Positions 7,946-16,593 are shown, numbered from the stretch's first letter. The stretch is DNA of 46,865 bases from Gemmatimonadaceae bacterium (GCA_025928185.1 JAICKA010000017.1:1-46865), one strand, 5' to 3'. Notes: generated from the letters alone by a model not told the origin. Program-made: numbers and translations.

Positions 7946-9703
7946 TTACCGGGCTGACAATCGCCGCTCGTAGACGCCGCGCTGCAGGCCGCCGATGAGA
8001 CGCCGCGAGTTGCGCCCCAGCACCCGCGTGTCGTACCCGCCCTCCTGCACCACGAGTGTCGGGCAGCCAAGCCCGGCGACCGTGCCGCCAATGCGCTCGA
8101 GGCCGTCCGGAGTGATCGTCCACGCACCGGTCGGATCGCCCTTGGCGATGTCGAGGCCAGCCGAGAGCACGAGGTAGCTCGGATCGAATCGCCGGATGAG
8201 CGTGATGGCTTGCTGCAGCACCTGGAGGTAGGCGTCGTCGCTCACGCCTTCCGGCAGCGGGAAGTTGTGATTGAAGCCTTCCCCCGCGCCGGTGCCGCGC
8301 TCGTCGGCGAAACCGGCGAAGTACGGGTAGGCGTATCCGGGATCGCCATGAATCGAGATCGTCAACACGTCGGCGCGCTCGTAGAAGATGTCCTGCGTGC
8401 CGTTGCCGTGATGAAAATCGATGTCGAGAATCGCGACGCGACCGTCGGCGCTGAGGAATTGCGCGGCGACCGCGGCATTGTTGAAGTAGCAGAAGCCGCC
8501 GTACACGCGTCGTTCGGCGTGATGGCCCGGCGGCCGGCACACGGCGTACACGAGGTGCTCGCCGCCGCGCAGGAGATCGGCGCCCGTAAGCGCGCAATTC
8601 ACCGCTTCGCGCGCCGCGATGTACGCGTTGCGCGTGAGCGGTGTGAAGGTGTCGATGCAGTAATAACCGGAGAGGATTTCGTCATCTTCCGGCTTGCGCT
8701 CGCGCGAGCGAATGGGGAAGACGTACGGATATACGGCAGCATCCGGCGCCATGGTCGAGCACACGCGCTCCAGGTAATGCACGAAGTCGGCGTCGTGCAC
8801 GGCGAGAATGGCTTCCTCACCGTGTGATCTCACGGGCACGAGCTCGACGCCCGGCTGCGACGCGAACGCCTGTGCGATGCGCTCGACACGCACCGGCCGC
8901 TCGACGTAGCCGCGCTCGCGAACGTGATGCAGCTGATGATGCGGCGTGATGAGAATCTTGATCGGCCGCAGCACGCCGCCATTCAGCGATGGCCGCGGCG
9001 GTACGGCGGCGGCCGACTGTGAGCGCGGCGGCTGCAGCGCGACCGGATCTTCGTGAACCGACGCGACGAGGCTGTTTGCATACGCATCGTCGCGCGCGTA
9101 GCCGTACTTGCGAAAGAGAATCGCCGACATGATGCCGCGCACTTCTTCCGCGCTCGGGCGGCGCGGCTCACCGAGCGAGTCGAAGATGAGGTACGGCTCG
9201 CCCTCGACGCGACCCGGCCGTTTCGCTTCGTAGCCGGTGCCGGCCAGCACCCGCGCGCCGAACCGCTCGTAGAACCGGATGCGCGCGCGATTCTCACGGC
9301 GACGCGTGGCGTCCGGCTCGAGCGCCGGGTCGTCCGGCCGCACCTCGAGATACAACCCGTTGGACTCGAGCCGCACGAGATATTCGCGGAGCGCTTCGTA
9401 CAGAGCGCCGCCCACGCCGCGTTGCCGCACCGTCGGATCGATGACGATGAAGTCCAGCAGCGTCGAATTCAGATCCGTGTAATGGAACGCCAGCGCGAAG
9501 CCGAGCACGCCGCCGCGCGGCTGCTCGGCCGTGATGAGAATCGTGCGATGTCCGAGCTCTGCCTGGCGGCGGAGCAGATCCGGAATCTTGTCGGCGTATC
9601 CGGCGTATGCCTCGCCGAAGTAGCTGCGAAAGATGCGCTGCACCTCGGCGATGCGGCGCGATTCGTGGTCCGGATCGAAGATGTGGAGAAAGCGGATTCC
9701 CAT
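7946..9703 (-). CDS. GNAT acetyltransferase-histone deacetylase-like fusion protein
   Basis: One 585-residue chain carries two opposite activities. Residues about 1-180 look like a GNAT N-acetyltransferase, with the acetyl-CoA loop RQRGVGGALYEAL near 93-105 and FYERFGARV near 144-152. Residues about 245-580 are a zinc deacetylase of the HDAC/AcuC/acetylpolyamine amidohydrolase superfamily. The His pair is His394-His395 in RPPGHHAE. The zinc ligands are Asp429 and His431 in DIDFHHGNGTQ and Asp518 in GLDIAKGDP. The transition-state Tyr557 is in GGYD. Both halves therefore look catalytically competent. The frame is continuous with no internal break. It follows the HEFGH membrane gene by 19 bp. 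The substrate may be a protein lysine or a polyamine; neither is shown. Confidence 0.92.
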   Translation of the reverse strand: MGIRFLHIFDPDHESRRIAEVQRIFRSYFGEAYAGYADKIPDLLRRQAELGHRTILITAEQPRGGVLGFALAFHYTDLNSTLLDFIVIDPTVRQRGVGGALYEALREYLVRLESNGLYLEVRPDDPALEPDATRRRENRARIRFYERFGARVLAGTGYEAKRPGRVEGEPYLIFDSLGEPRRPSAEEVRGIMSAILFRKYGYARDDAYANSLVASVHEDPVALQPPRSQSAAAVPPRPSLNGGVLRPIKILITPHHQLHHVRERGYVERPVRVERIAQAFASQPGVELVPVRSHGEEAILAVHDADFVHYLERVCSTMAPDAAVYPYVFPIRSRERKPEDDEILSGYYCIDTFTPLTRNAYIAAREAVNCALTGADLLRGGEHLVYAVCRPPGHHAERRVYGGFCYFNNAAVAAQFLSADGRVAILDIDFHHGNGTQDIFYERADVLTISIHGDPGYAYPYFAGFADERGTGAGEGFNHNFPLPEGVSDDAYLQVLQQAITLIRRFDPSYLVLSAGLDIAKGDPTGAWTITPDGLERIGGTVAGLGCPTLVVQEGGYDTRVLGRNSRRLIGGLQRGVYERRLSAR

Positions 9704-9722
9704 CCGCGTAAGCTAGCGAACT

Positions 9723-10361
9723 CTATTCGGTCGCCGGCTCCGCGGCGGGTTGCGTCGCGCTCTGCGCGGCGAACCAGGCGCCGGCGAGCAGCGCCCCGGC
9801 GCACACGAGCACCGCGACGCCGCGCATGCGGCCGGCGATGATCGTGTCGTGCGACAGCATGTGCCAGCGCGAGAGGAGATTCCGCCAGTCGTGCGCGTCG
9901 CTCTCCTGGCCCGTCTGGCCGTTGATCAGCATGAGCTTTCCGGCGCGCGAGTCGGCGCAGTAGATCGCGACGCTCAGGATGTTGATCGATGTCCACCAGA
10001 GGCAGACCATCGCGGCGAACGGATCGCGCCGCATCCCATTGTCTGCGGGCCGCAGAAAGTACGCGACGAAGATCAGCGGAAACGCGATCTGCACGAGCGA
10101 GCCGCCGAGGATCATCATCGTGTCGCCGAGGAACTCGATCCCGAACGGCATGAAGAACATGTGGCCGAACTCGTGCACGGCAACGTCGATGTCGCTGAGC
10201 AGCGGCACGGTGCCGTACTCGTCGTGGAACGCGTGCCAGGCGAGCACGGTGAGGAGCGCGACCAGGGCGAATCGGGGCCATGGCCTGCGCGCGTGTGCGA
10301 GGAGATCTGTCTGTACGATCGGCGTGTCGTTGACGGCGGGCAGCTGCGCGGGCGTGGTCAT
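9723..10361 (-). CDS. Membrane protein with HEFGH metalloprotease-like motif
   Basis: The 212-residue protein has about four hydrophobic segments (near 30-45, 80-102, 117-135 and 183-202). An HExxH motif, His63-Glu64-Phe-Gly-His67, lies between the first two, followed by MFFMPFG. HExxH binds zinc in many proteases, and membrane-embedded versions occur in site-2 protease (M50) relatives. I do not recognise a named family and see no clear third zinc ligand or M50 NPDG motif, so enzymatic activity is unproven. The gene sits between the small lipoprotein and the GNAT-deacetylase fusion in a run of closely spaced genes. The start at 10361 is ATG. Confidence 0.75.
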   Translation of the reverse strand: MTTPAQLPAVNDTPIVQTDLLAHARRPWPRFALVALLTVLAWHAFHDEYGTVPLLSDIDVAVHEFGHMFFMPFGIEFLGDTMMILGGSLVQIAFPLIFVAYFLRPADNGMRRDPFAAMVCLWWTSINILSVAIYCADSRAGKLMLINGQTGQESDAHDWRNLLSRWHMLSHDTIIAGRMRGVAVLVCAGALLAGAWFAAQSATQPAAEPATE

Positions 10362-10418
10362 GCTTCAAGGACGCCCGGCGGTGTCGTCGCGTTTCGCCAA
10401 CGGCCGCGCGGCGAAACG

Positions 10419-10979
10419 TCAGTGTACCGCGTGCAGCTCGGCCGAGTAGATGTGCCAGCGCCGATCGGCCTCCGAAGCGCCGGTGACCATCGCGCGGCGA
10501 AGGGTATAGGTGCCGGTGAAGTGCTGCACGCTGCCGTCGCGCAGCGTGGCGTCGACGGCGACCGGGATGGTGGCGTACTGCGAGCCCGCGGCGCCTTCGA
10601 TCCGGACGCTGTCAGTGATCGTGACGTGAACGTTGGCCGTTTGCGCGAAGCCGGCGGCGAATTGGGTGCGCGATTGATGGCTGGCCTGGCCGTTCTGTCC
10701 CCAGAGCGCGTAGGCGGCGTGGTAGTCATGCGCGGCGATGGCGGCGTAGTAGCGGCGGACGATCGCGACGGGCGTGCTGTCGGGTGCCTGCGTCGGTGCG
10801 GCGTCGACCAGAGGTTCAGGAGCTGCGCTGCGCGACGGCGCGGCGACGCTATCGGCGCTCGTTGAGGCTGAGTGCGAGATACTCGAATCCGTGGCCGCTC
10901 GCGTCGCTTGCGGCGCCGCGTTGCAGCCGCAAACGATAACGCCGCAGGCCATCGAGAGCAGGAAAGAGCGTGCTGACAC
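10419..10979 (-). CDS. Putative lipoprotein with NTF2/SnoaL-like C-terminal domain
   Basis: The 186-residue product is taken to start at a GTG (10979), which gives a short basic N-terminus, a hydrophobic stretch and the cysteine-rich end VIVCGCNAAP, a plausible lipobox. A GGGAGG lies at the preceding gene's stop codon, 10 bp upstream. ATG at 10952 is an alternative that would remove most of the signal. A low-complexity Ser/Ala/Pro linker (about 25-65) is followed by VRRYYAAIAAHDYHAAYALW, which looks like an NTF2-like fold used for ligand binding or dimerisation. No catalytic residues are evident. Its position right behind the methionine genes suggests read-through expression rather than a shared role. 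Confidence 0.72.
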   Translation of the reverse strand: MSARSFLLSMACGVIVCGCNAAPQATRAATDSSISHSASTSADSVAAPSRSAAPEPLVDAAPTQAPDSTPVAIVRRYYAAIAAHDYHAAYALWGQNGQASHQSRTQFAAGFAQTANVHVTITDSVRIEGAAGSQYATIPVAVDATLRDGSVQHFTGTYTLRRAMVTGASEADRRWHIYSAELHAVH

Positions 10980-10989
10980 GACTATTTCA

Positions 10990-12852
10990 TTACCTCCCAA
11001 ATACGTCCAGCGCCAATTCCACCTTGCCGAACGGCGCCGACACCTGCACGCCTTGCACGATCGGCCTGATCCGGTCCAGCATCTCGCGCGCGATCGCGAT
11101 CCCTTCCGCCACCGCGTGCTCCTTCGACCGCTCGTTCGCGCGCCGCATGCGCGCGATGATCTCGTCCGGCACCGACACGCCCGGCACCTCGTTCGCCAGG
11201 AACTCCGCGTTTCGCACCGACACCAGCGGCCAGATGCCGGCGACGATCGGAATGTGCGACGCGCCGACGCGCTCGAGAAACTTCTCGAGCTGAGCCGCGT
11301 CGAATACCGGCTGCGTGATCGCGAACTCCGCGCCCGCATCCACCTTCCACTCGAACCGACGCAGCTCCTGCTGGAGATCGATCGCCACCGGATTCACGCC
11401 GACGCCGATCGCGAACCGCGTCGGCTCGCCGATCGCGTTCCCGCCCGGATCCATGCCTTCGTTCAGGTGCCGTATGAGATTCGTCAACCCGATCGAGTCG
11501 ACGTCGAACACGGCCGTCGCGTCGGGATACGGTCCCATCTTCGGCGGGTCGCCGGTGATGACGAGCAGGTTGCGGAGCCCAACGGCCGACGCGCCCAATA
11601 GATCGCTGAGCATGCCGAGCAGGTTGCGATCGCGGCAGGCGTAATGCGTCACCGTCTCGATGCCGACCTGCTGCTCGATCAGGACACTCGTCATCAGCGC
11701 GCCCATGCGGCTCTGCGCGCGCGGGCCATCCGGCACGTTCACCGCGTCGACACCGGCCGTCTTGAGACGCGCCACGTCGGCGAGCATGCGTGTGGCGTCC
11801 ACGCCGCGCGGCGGCACGATCTCGACCGACGTCACGAACTGTTTGCGCGCCAGCTTGCCCGCCCAGCGCGAACGTTCGGCGAACGGAATCGCCGGCACTG
11901 GATGCTGCGTCGGCGCCGCGGGCGCCGTCTGGCGTCGGTCCGGTCCGACGTACGTCGCCGCGAGATTCTCCAGCCGCGGCGCGAGCGGCCGAATGCCTTC
12001 CACCATCGCGTGGATGTGATCGGGCGTCGTGCCGCAGCACCCGCCGACGATCTTCGCGCCCGCCTGCACGAGATGCCGTGCGTACGTCGCCATGTACTCC
12101 GGGCTCGCCATGTACATGCTGCGGCCGCCGACGTCGCGCGGCATGCCGGCGTTCGGCTGCGCGCTCAGCTTCTTGCGCGTCGCCGGCGCCATCTTCTCGA
12201 TGCACTCGAGGATCGTCTGGGGGCCGACGGAGCAATTCAGGCCGACGATGTCGGCCCCCCACGCGTCGAGCGCGCGGACGACGTCGTCCGGCGTCGCGCC
12301 GTACGGCGTGCGGCAGTCGGCGCCGATCGTCATCTGCGCGATCACCGGTGTGGTCGGCGACACCGAACGCGCGGCGCGAATCGCCTGCTCGATCTCCTCG
12401 AGGTCGGCGAACGTTTCGAGAATGAACAGGTCGACGCCTCCGTCGAGCAGGCCTTCCATCTGCTCGCGGAAGAACGCGCACGCTTCGTCCTTGCTCGTCG
12501 GCCCGTACGGCTCGAGACGAACGCCAAGCGGACCGACGGCGCCGGCGACGAGCGCGCGGTCAGCCGCTGCCTCGCGAGCCACGCGCGCCGCTGCGCGATT
12601 CAGCTCGCGCACCTGCTCCTGCAATCCGTACTGCGTGAGCTTCACGCGATTTGCGCCAAAGCTGTTCGTCTCGATCACGTCCGCACCCGCCGCGACGTAC
12701 TGCTTGTGGATGTCGCGCACGAGGTCGGGCGCGCGCAGCGCCAGCTCGTCGTAGCACTGGTTGATGAACACGCCCTTGCTGTACAGCATCGTGCCCATCG
12801 CGCCGTCGAAGACGACGATGCTCTTGGGATCGAGGAGACGCTCGACGTTCAC
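10990..12852 (-). CDS. Bifunctional homocysteine S-methyltransferase/5,10-methylenetetrahydrofolate reductase
   Basis: The 620-residue protein joins two modules. Residues 1-300 form a homocysteine-binding methyltransferase barrel (FDGAMGTMLY; zinc cysteines Cys207 in GLNCSVGP and Cys272-Cys273 in GGCCGTTPDH). Residues about 335-620 are a MetF-type methylenetetrahydrofolate reductase (SVEIVPPRGVD at the start, HYACRDRNLLG, GVNPVA). The same architecture is known from Bacillus YitJ. The reductase makes 5-methyl-THF, the methyl donor for MetH. Translation starts at GTG 12852, which overlaps the metH stop as GTGA, so the two are very likely coupled. What the extra homocysteine module methylates with, beside a full MetH, is uncertain; S-methylmethionine is one family substrate. 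Confidence 0.93.
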   Translation of the reverse strand: MNVERLLDPKSIVVFDGAMGTMLYSKGVFINQCYDELALRAPDLVRDIHKQYVAAGADVIETNSFGANRVKLTQYGLQEQVRELNRAAARVAREAAADRALVAGAVGPLGVRLEPYGPTSKDEACAFFREQMEGLLDGGVDLFILETFADLEEIEQAIRAARSVSPTTPVIAQMTIGADCRTPYGATPDDVVRALDAWGADIVGLNCSVGPQTILECIEKMAPATRKKLSAQPNAGMPRDVGGRSMYMASPEYMATYARHLVQAGAKIVGGCCGTTPDHIHAMVEGIRPLAPRLENLAATYVGPDRRQTAPAAPTQHPVPAIPFAERSRWAGKLARKQFVTSVEIVPPRGVDATRMLADVARLKTAGVDAVNVPDGPRAQSRMGALMTSVLIEQQVGIETVTHYACRDRNLLGMLSDLLGASAVGLRNLLVITGDPPKMGPYPDATAVFDVDSIGLTNLIRHLNEGMDPGGNAIGEPTRFAIGVGVNPVAIDLQQELRRFEWKVDAGAEFAITQPVFDAAQLEKFLERVGASHIPIVAGIWPLVSVRNAEFLANEVPGVSVPDEIIARMRRANERSKEHAVAEGIAIAREMLDRIRPIVQGVQVSAPFGKVELALDVFGR

Positions 12853-15800
12853 GCGGCCGCGCCCTCGCCGGCGGTGCGCACGGCGTAGTACTTGGCCTGC
12901 GGATGATGGATGATGATCGCCGCCGTGCTCTGTTCGGGCATCAACTGGAATGCGCTCGTCATCTGCATTCCCAGCTCACGCTCGGCCGGCAGCACAGCGA
13001 ACACCTGCGCGTGATCCTCGAGATCGGGACACGCACCGTAGCCCCATGAATAGCGCTTGCCGCGGCCACCCGGCATCCCGAGCTCCTGACGAATGTGCCG
13101 GTGCATCCACTCGGCCGTCGCCTCGGCCGATTCGACGGAGAGGCCGTGCACGTAAAAGGCTTCGGTGTATTCGCCGGCTCCCTGCAGCTGATCGAACCGC
13201 TCTGCAGCGCGATTGCCAACGGTGACGATCTGCAAGCCGACGACATCGACGTCGCCCGACTTCACGGAGCGGAAGTAGTCGGCGAGACAGAGTCGCTCTC
13301 GCCCTTCCTGTCGCGGGAAATGGAACCGCGCGATCTCGCGCGTCGTACCGTCGGCCGCGTACGCGTCAGGATCGTAGACGATGACGTCGTTCCCTTGCGA
13401 CTGGGCAGGGAAGTAGCCGTACACGGCACGCGGTGCGAGCCAACCCTCGCGCTTCGCCGCTTCCTGCAGCCGAAAGCGCGTCGGCTCGAACTCGCCCTTC
13501 ACCAGCGCATCGTATTCCGGACCGGAGCCGCGCGCGCCCCACTGCAGCCGGTACAGCTCGTCGAGGTCGAGCAGCGCGAACACCTCGCCGATTGGAATGT
13601 CGCGCAGCGTGCGCACGCCCCAGAATGGCGCCACTGGAATCGGATGATCGGCGGTGACGTCGCTGCGCTGGCCGCCGGCGATTCCCGCCGACGTGTCCTT
13701 GCCAACGTTCGTATTCAGAAACTTGTCGGCCTTCGCATCGGCGAGCAGCTGTTCGACGAACGCGTCGCGCTTCGACTTGTCCTGCAGCCGGTCCATCGAA
13801 TCGAGCCCTTCGAACGCGTCCTTGCAGTAGAACACGCCGGACTCGTAGGCCCGCTCGCCTTCCACGAACAGCGCGCGCCGTCCGAAGCGGCGGTTGATCG
13901 CTGCGCCGCCGATCAGCACTGGGATGTGCATCCCGCGCCGATCCAGCTCCTGCACGCAGAGCGGCATCTGCTTCGACGTCGATACGAGCAGCGCCGACAA
14001 TCCGATCGCGTCGGCGTTCACCTCGATCGCCTTCTCGATGATCGTGTTCACCGGCACCTGCTTTCCGAGGTCGAACACAGTGTAGCCGTTGTTCGAGAGA
14101 ATCGTGTTGACGAGCGACTTCCCGATGTCGTGCACGTCGCCGTACACCGTCGCCAGCACCACGCGCCCCTTGGTGTAGCCCTCGGCGCGCTCGAGGAACT
14201 GCTCGAGGTGCTTCACCGCCTTCTTCATCACCTCGGCGGACTGCAGCACGAACGGCAGAATCAGCTCACCGGCGCCGAACTTGTCGCCGACTTCCTTCAT
14301 CGCCGGCAGCAGCACGTCGTTGAGCACGCGCACCGGCTCGTCGCGCACGCCCGCCGCGTCGAGCGCCCCCTCGATCCCGTCCTTCTTGCGGTGCACGATC
14401 ATCCAGTGCACGCGCTCATCCGGCGTCATCGACGCCGTCGGATCCTCGGTCGCCGCCTCTGTCCTCTCTCCTCTACCCGCTGTCTGCTCGAAGTGTTCGA
14501 TGAACCGTTGCAGCGCATCCGGCCGCCGGTTGAACACCAAGTCGTCCGCCAGCGCGCGCTCGTCCGGCGGAATCTCGGCGTACGGCTGCACGTGCGCCGG
14601 GTTCACGATCGCCATGTCGAGTCCCGCTTCCACGCAGTGGTGCAGGAACACGGAGTTGAGCACCGCGCGCGCGGCCGGCGCGAGCCCGAAGCTCACGTTC
14701 GACACGCCGAGGCTGGTGAACACGCCCGGCAGCTCGCGCTTGATCAGCCGGATGCCCTCGATCGTCTCGACCGCCGAGTCGATCCACTCCGCATCTCCCG
14801 TCGCGAGCGTGAAGGTGAGGTCGTCGTAGATCAGATCGCCGGCCGCGAGGCCGTACTCGCCGACGACGATGTCGTAGATCTTCTTCGCCACCTCGAGCTT
14901 GCGCTCGCGCGTCTTGGCCATGCCCTGCTCGTCGATCGTCAGCGCGACGAGCGCCGCGCCGTGCTTCTTCGCCAGCGGCACGACGCGCTCGATGCGCTGG
15001 CGGCCGTTTTCCATGTTGATGGAGTTGATGATCGCGCGGCCCGGAATCGCCTCGAGCGCGCGCTGGATCACCGCCGGCTCGGTCGAGTCGATCATGATCG
15101 GCGTGTCGACCGTCATCGACAGCAGCTTGACGACGGACGCCATCTGCTCGGCTTCGTCCGGCCGCTCGGTGACCGCGACGCAGACATCGAGCACGTGCGC
15201 GCCCGACTCCACCTGTTCGCGCGCGACATTCGAGATGCCCTCGTAGTCGTCGGCGAGCAGCAGCCGCTTGACCTTGCGCGATCCCTGCGCGTTGACGCGC
15301 TCACCGATCAGGAGCGGCTTGGGATTCTGATCGAAATCCGTCGCGCGCATCGCCGACGATGCGCGCGGCACGCGCGATCCGCGACTCGCACCGGCGCGCG
15401 CGTGCTTCCCATTGCTGCCGTTCGTCGACGACGCGCTGCCCTGAAGTTCGGCCACGCGCCTCACGACTGCGTCGAGATGCTCGGGCGTCGTGCCGCAGCA
15501 ACCGCCCACGATGCGCACGCCGAACTCTGACACCAGCTCGCCAAGCATGCGCGCCATTGGCTCGGGCTCGAGCGGATACACCGCGTCACCGGTTCCCGTA
15601 TTCAGCGGCAGACCTGCGTTCGGAATGCACGACACCGGCCGCGAGGCGTTCGCCGTCAGAAAGCGGATCGGCTCGCGCATGTGCTCGGGGCCTGTCGAAC
15701 AGTTGAGGCCAATCACGTCGATGCGCAGCGCCTCGAGCGTCGTCATCGCGCTCGCGATGTCGGTGCCGAGCAGCATGCGGCCGCTCGTGTCGAGCGTGAC

Positions 15801-16439
15801 CTGCGCCTGCACCGCGACGCGGCGCCCCAGCTCGGCGAACAGCCGCTCGAAGCCGGCGATCGCCGCTTTCATCTCGAGAATGTCCTGCGCCGTCTCGACG
15901 AGCAGCACGTCCACGCCGCCTTCGACGAGATACTTCGCCTGCGTGTAGTAGTTCTCCTCCAGCTCGGCGAAGGTGGTCTTCGAGAGCACCGGGTCGCTGC
16001 TCGAGAGCAGCATGCCAGTGGGCCCGATGGAGCCGGCGACGAATCGCGGCTTGTCGGGCGTTGCGTACTTGTCGCACGCGGCGCGCGCGAGCCGCGCGGC
16101 CGTCACGTTGATGTCGCGTGTCTTCTCCTCGATGCCCCACTCGCGCAATCGGTGCGGCGTCGACTGGAAGGTGCACGTCTCCACGACGTCGCATCCCACG
16201 GCGAGAAACGACTCGTGGATCGACTGGATGATGTCCGGCCGCGTGAGCACGAGGTGATCGTTGCAGCCCTCGAGCTGCTTGCCGCCGAAATCCTCGGCCG
16301 TGGGGTGGAAGCGCTGAATGTTCGTGCCCATCGCGCCATCGAACACGAGAACGCCGCGCGCGAGCGCATCGAGATAAGCACTCGGCGTGGCGCCGGTCGA
16401 GGCAGCGGAATCGGGAGCGACAGCAGATTGTTGTGACAT
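12849..16439 (-). CDS. metH: Cobalamin-dependent methionine synthase
   Basis: The 1196-residue enzyme transfers methyl from 5-methyl-THF to homocysteine through cobalamin. All modules are present in order: homocysteine barrel 1-330 (Cys247, Cys314, Cys315 as zinc ligands in GLNCSTGP and GGCCGTTPE), pterin barrel about 375-630 (ERVNAQGSRKVKRL), B12 cap about 670-740, cobalamin domain with His770 in GDVHDIGKSL, and the SAM-dependent reactivation domain about 930-1190 (SWGYGACPDLEDH). Length is close to E. coli MetH. Two low-complexity linkers, near 338-360 and 640-660, separate modules. No Shine-Dalgarno is visible before the ATG at 16439. The leader instead holds a SAM-II-like aptamer and an intrinsic terminator, so SAM-controlled termination is likely. 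Confidence 0.97.
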   Translation of the reverse strand: MSQQSAVAPDSAASTGATPSAYLDALARGVLVFDGAMGTNIQRFHPTAEDFGGKQLEGCNDHLVLTRPDIIQSIHESFLAVGCDVVETCTFQSTPHRLREWGIEEKTRDINVTAARLARAACDKYATPDKPRFVAGSIGPTGMLLSSSDPVLSKTTFAELEENYYTQAKYLVEGGVDVLLVETAQDILEMKAAIAGFERLFAELGRRVAVQAQVTLDTSGRMLLGTDIASAMTTLEALRIDVIGLNCSTGPEHMREPIRFLTANASRPVSCIPNAGLPLNTGTGDAVYPLEPEPMARMLGELVSEFGVRIVGGCCGTTPEHLDAVVRRVAELQGSASSTNGSNGKHARAGASRGSRVPRASSAMRATDFDQNPKPLLIGERVNAQGSRKVKRLLLADDYEGISNVAREQVESGAHVLDVCVAVTERPDEAEQMASVVKLLSMTVDTPIMIDSTEPAVIQRALEAIPGRAIINSINMENGRQRIERVVPLAKKHGAALVALTIDEQGMAKTRERKLEVAKKIYDIVVGEYGLAAGDLIYDDLTFTLATGDAEWIDSAVETIEGIRLIKRELPGVFTSLGVSNVSFGLAPAARAVLNSVFLHHCVEAGLDMAIVNPAHVQPYAEIPPDERALADDLVFNRRPDALQRFIEHFEQTAGRGERTEAATEDPTASMTPDERVHWMIVHRKKDGIEGALDAAGVRDEPVRVLNDVLLPAMKEVGDKFGAGELILPFVLQSAEVMKKAVKHLEQFLERAEGYTKGRVVLATVYGDVHDIGKSLVNTILSNNGYTVFDLGKQVPVNTIIEKAIEVNADAIGLSALLVSTSKQMPLCVQELDRRGMHIPVLIGGAAINRRFGRRALFVEGERAYESGVFYCKDAFEGLDSMDRLQDKSKRDAFVEQLLADAKADKFLNTNVGKDTSAGIAGGQRSDVTADHPIPVAPFWGVRTLRDIPIGEVFALLDLDELYRLQWGARGSGPEYDALVKGEFEPTRFRLQEAAKREGWLAPRAVYGYFPAQSQGNDVIVYDPDAYAADGTTREIARFHFPRQEGRERLCLADYFRSVKSGDVDVVGLQIVTVGNRAAERFDQLQGAGEYTEAFYVHGLSVESAEATAEWMHRHIRQELGMPGGRGKRYSWGYGACPDLEDHAQVFAVLPAERELGMQMTSAFQLMPEQSTAAIIIHHPQAKYYAVRTAGEGAAA

Positions 16440-16448
16440 TCGGTATGC

Positions 16449-16476
16449 AAAAAGAAAAACGCCCGCAGCGCGGGCG
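16449..16476 (-). terminator. Intrinsic terminator in the metH leader
   Basis: On the minus strand a perfect 7-bp GC-rich stem (CGCCCGC / GCGGGCG, 3-nt GCT apex) at 16460-16476 is followed directly by TTTTTCTTTTT at 16449-16459. It ends 9 nt before the metH ATG and 8 nt downstream of the aptamer, so it fits a transcriptional expression platform for the SAM-II-like element. It is too close to metH to act as a terminator for an upstream gene alone. Confidence 0.88.
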
Positions 16477-16484
16477 CTCGGGCC

Positions 16485-16537
16485 GGCGCTTTAGCGGAAT
16501 ATTTTACGTGGCCGCAATTTGCCTGAAATCGCCACGG
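16485..16537 (-). promoter_or_regulatory. SAM-II (metA-type) riboswitch aptamer upstream of metH
   Basis: The minus strand holds the complete SAM-II core. Stem P1 is CGTGGC (16531-16536) with GCCACG (16507-16512), 6 bp. Its 18-nt loop begins GATTT (16526-16530) and ends TTGCG. An 11-nt AT-rich linker, TAAAATATTCC, leads to the diagnostic GCTAAA, then GCGCC. The loop segment GGC (two bases after GATTT, 16521-16523) can pair with GCC (two bases after GCTAAA, 16485-16487), forming the expected H-type pseudoknot. Known SAM-II RNAs bind S-adenosylmethionine and repress methionine genes, which fits the metH-metF operon downstream. Identification is by eye; a covariance search with the Rfam SAM-II model would settle it. 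Confidence 0.82.
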
Positions 16538-16552
16538 ATCAGTTGTACTCGT

Positions 16553-16581
16553 AGTCTATCAGCCCGCCGTCCGGCGGGCAA
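16553..16581 (-). promoter_or_regulatory. Possible promoter of the metH operon
   Basis: On the minus strand TTGCCC (16576-16581) and TAGACT (16553-16558) are separated by 17 bp. A start about 7 bases past the -10 box would place the transcript start just ahead of the aptamer, which supports it. The boxes match the sigma-70 consensus only partly (4 of 6 each). Confidence 0.4.
16562..16579. repeat. Perfect inverted repeat downstream of the receiver-like gene
   Basis: GCCCGCC and GGCGGGC flank GTCC, giving a 7-bp GC hairpin 14 bp past the stop of the gene ending at 16594. There is no T tract, so it is a weak or factor-assisted terminator candidate. It overlaps the proposed metH promoter. Confidence 0.5.
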
Positions 16582-16593
16582 TGCGCTGCCCGC

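Noticed and set aside
13095-15530. An 811-codon plus-strand open frame inside metH
   Set aside because: Opposite strand of a fully conserved methionine synthase; composition is rich in Arg, His and Val with no recognisable domain.
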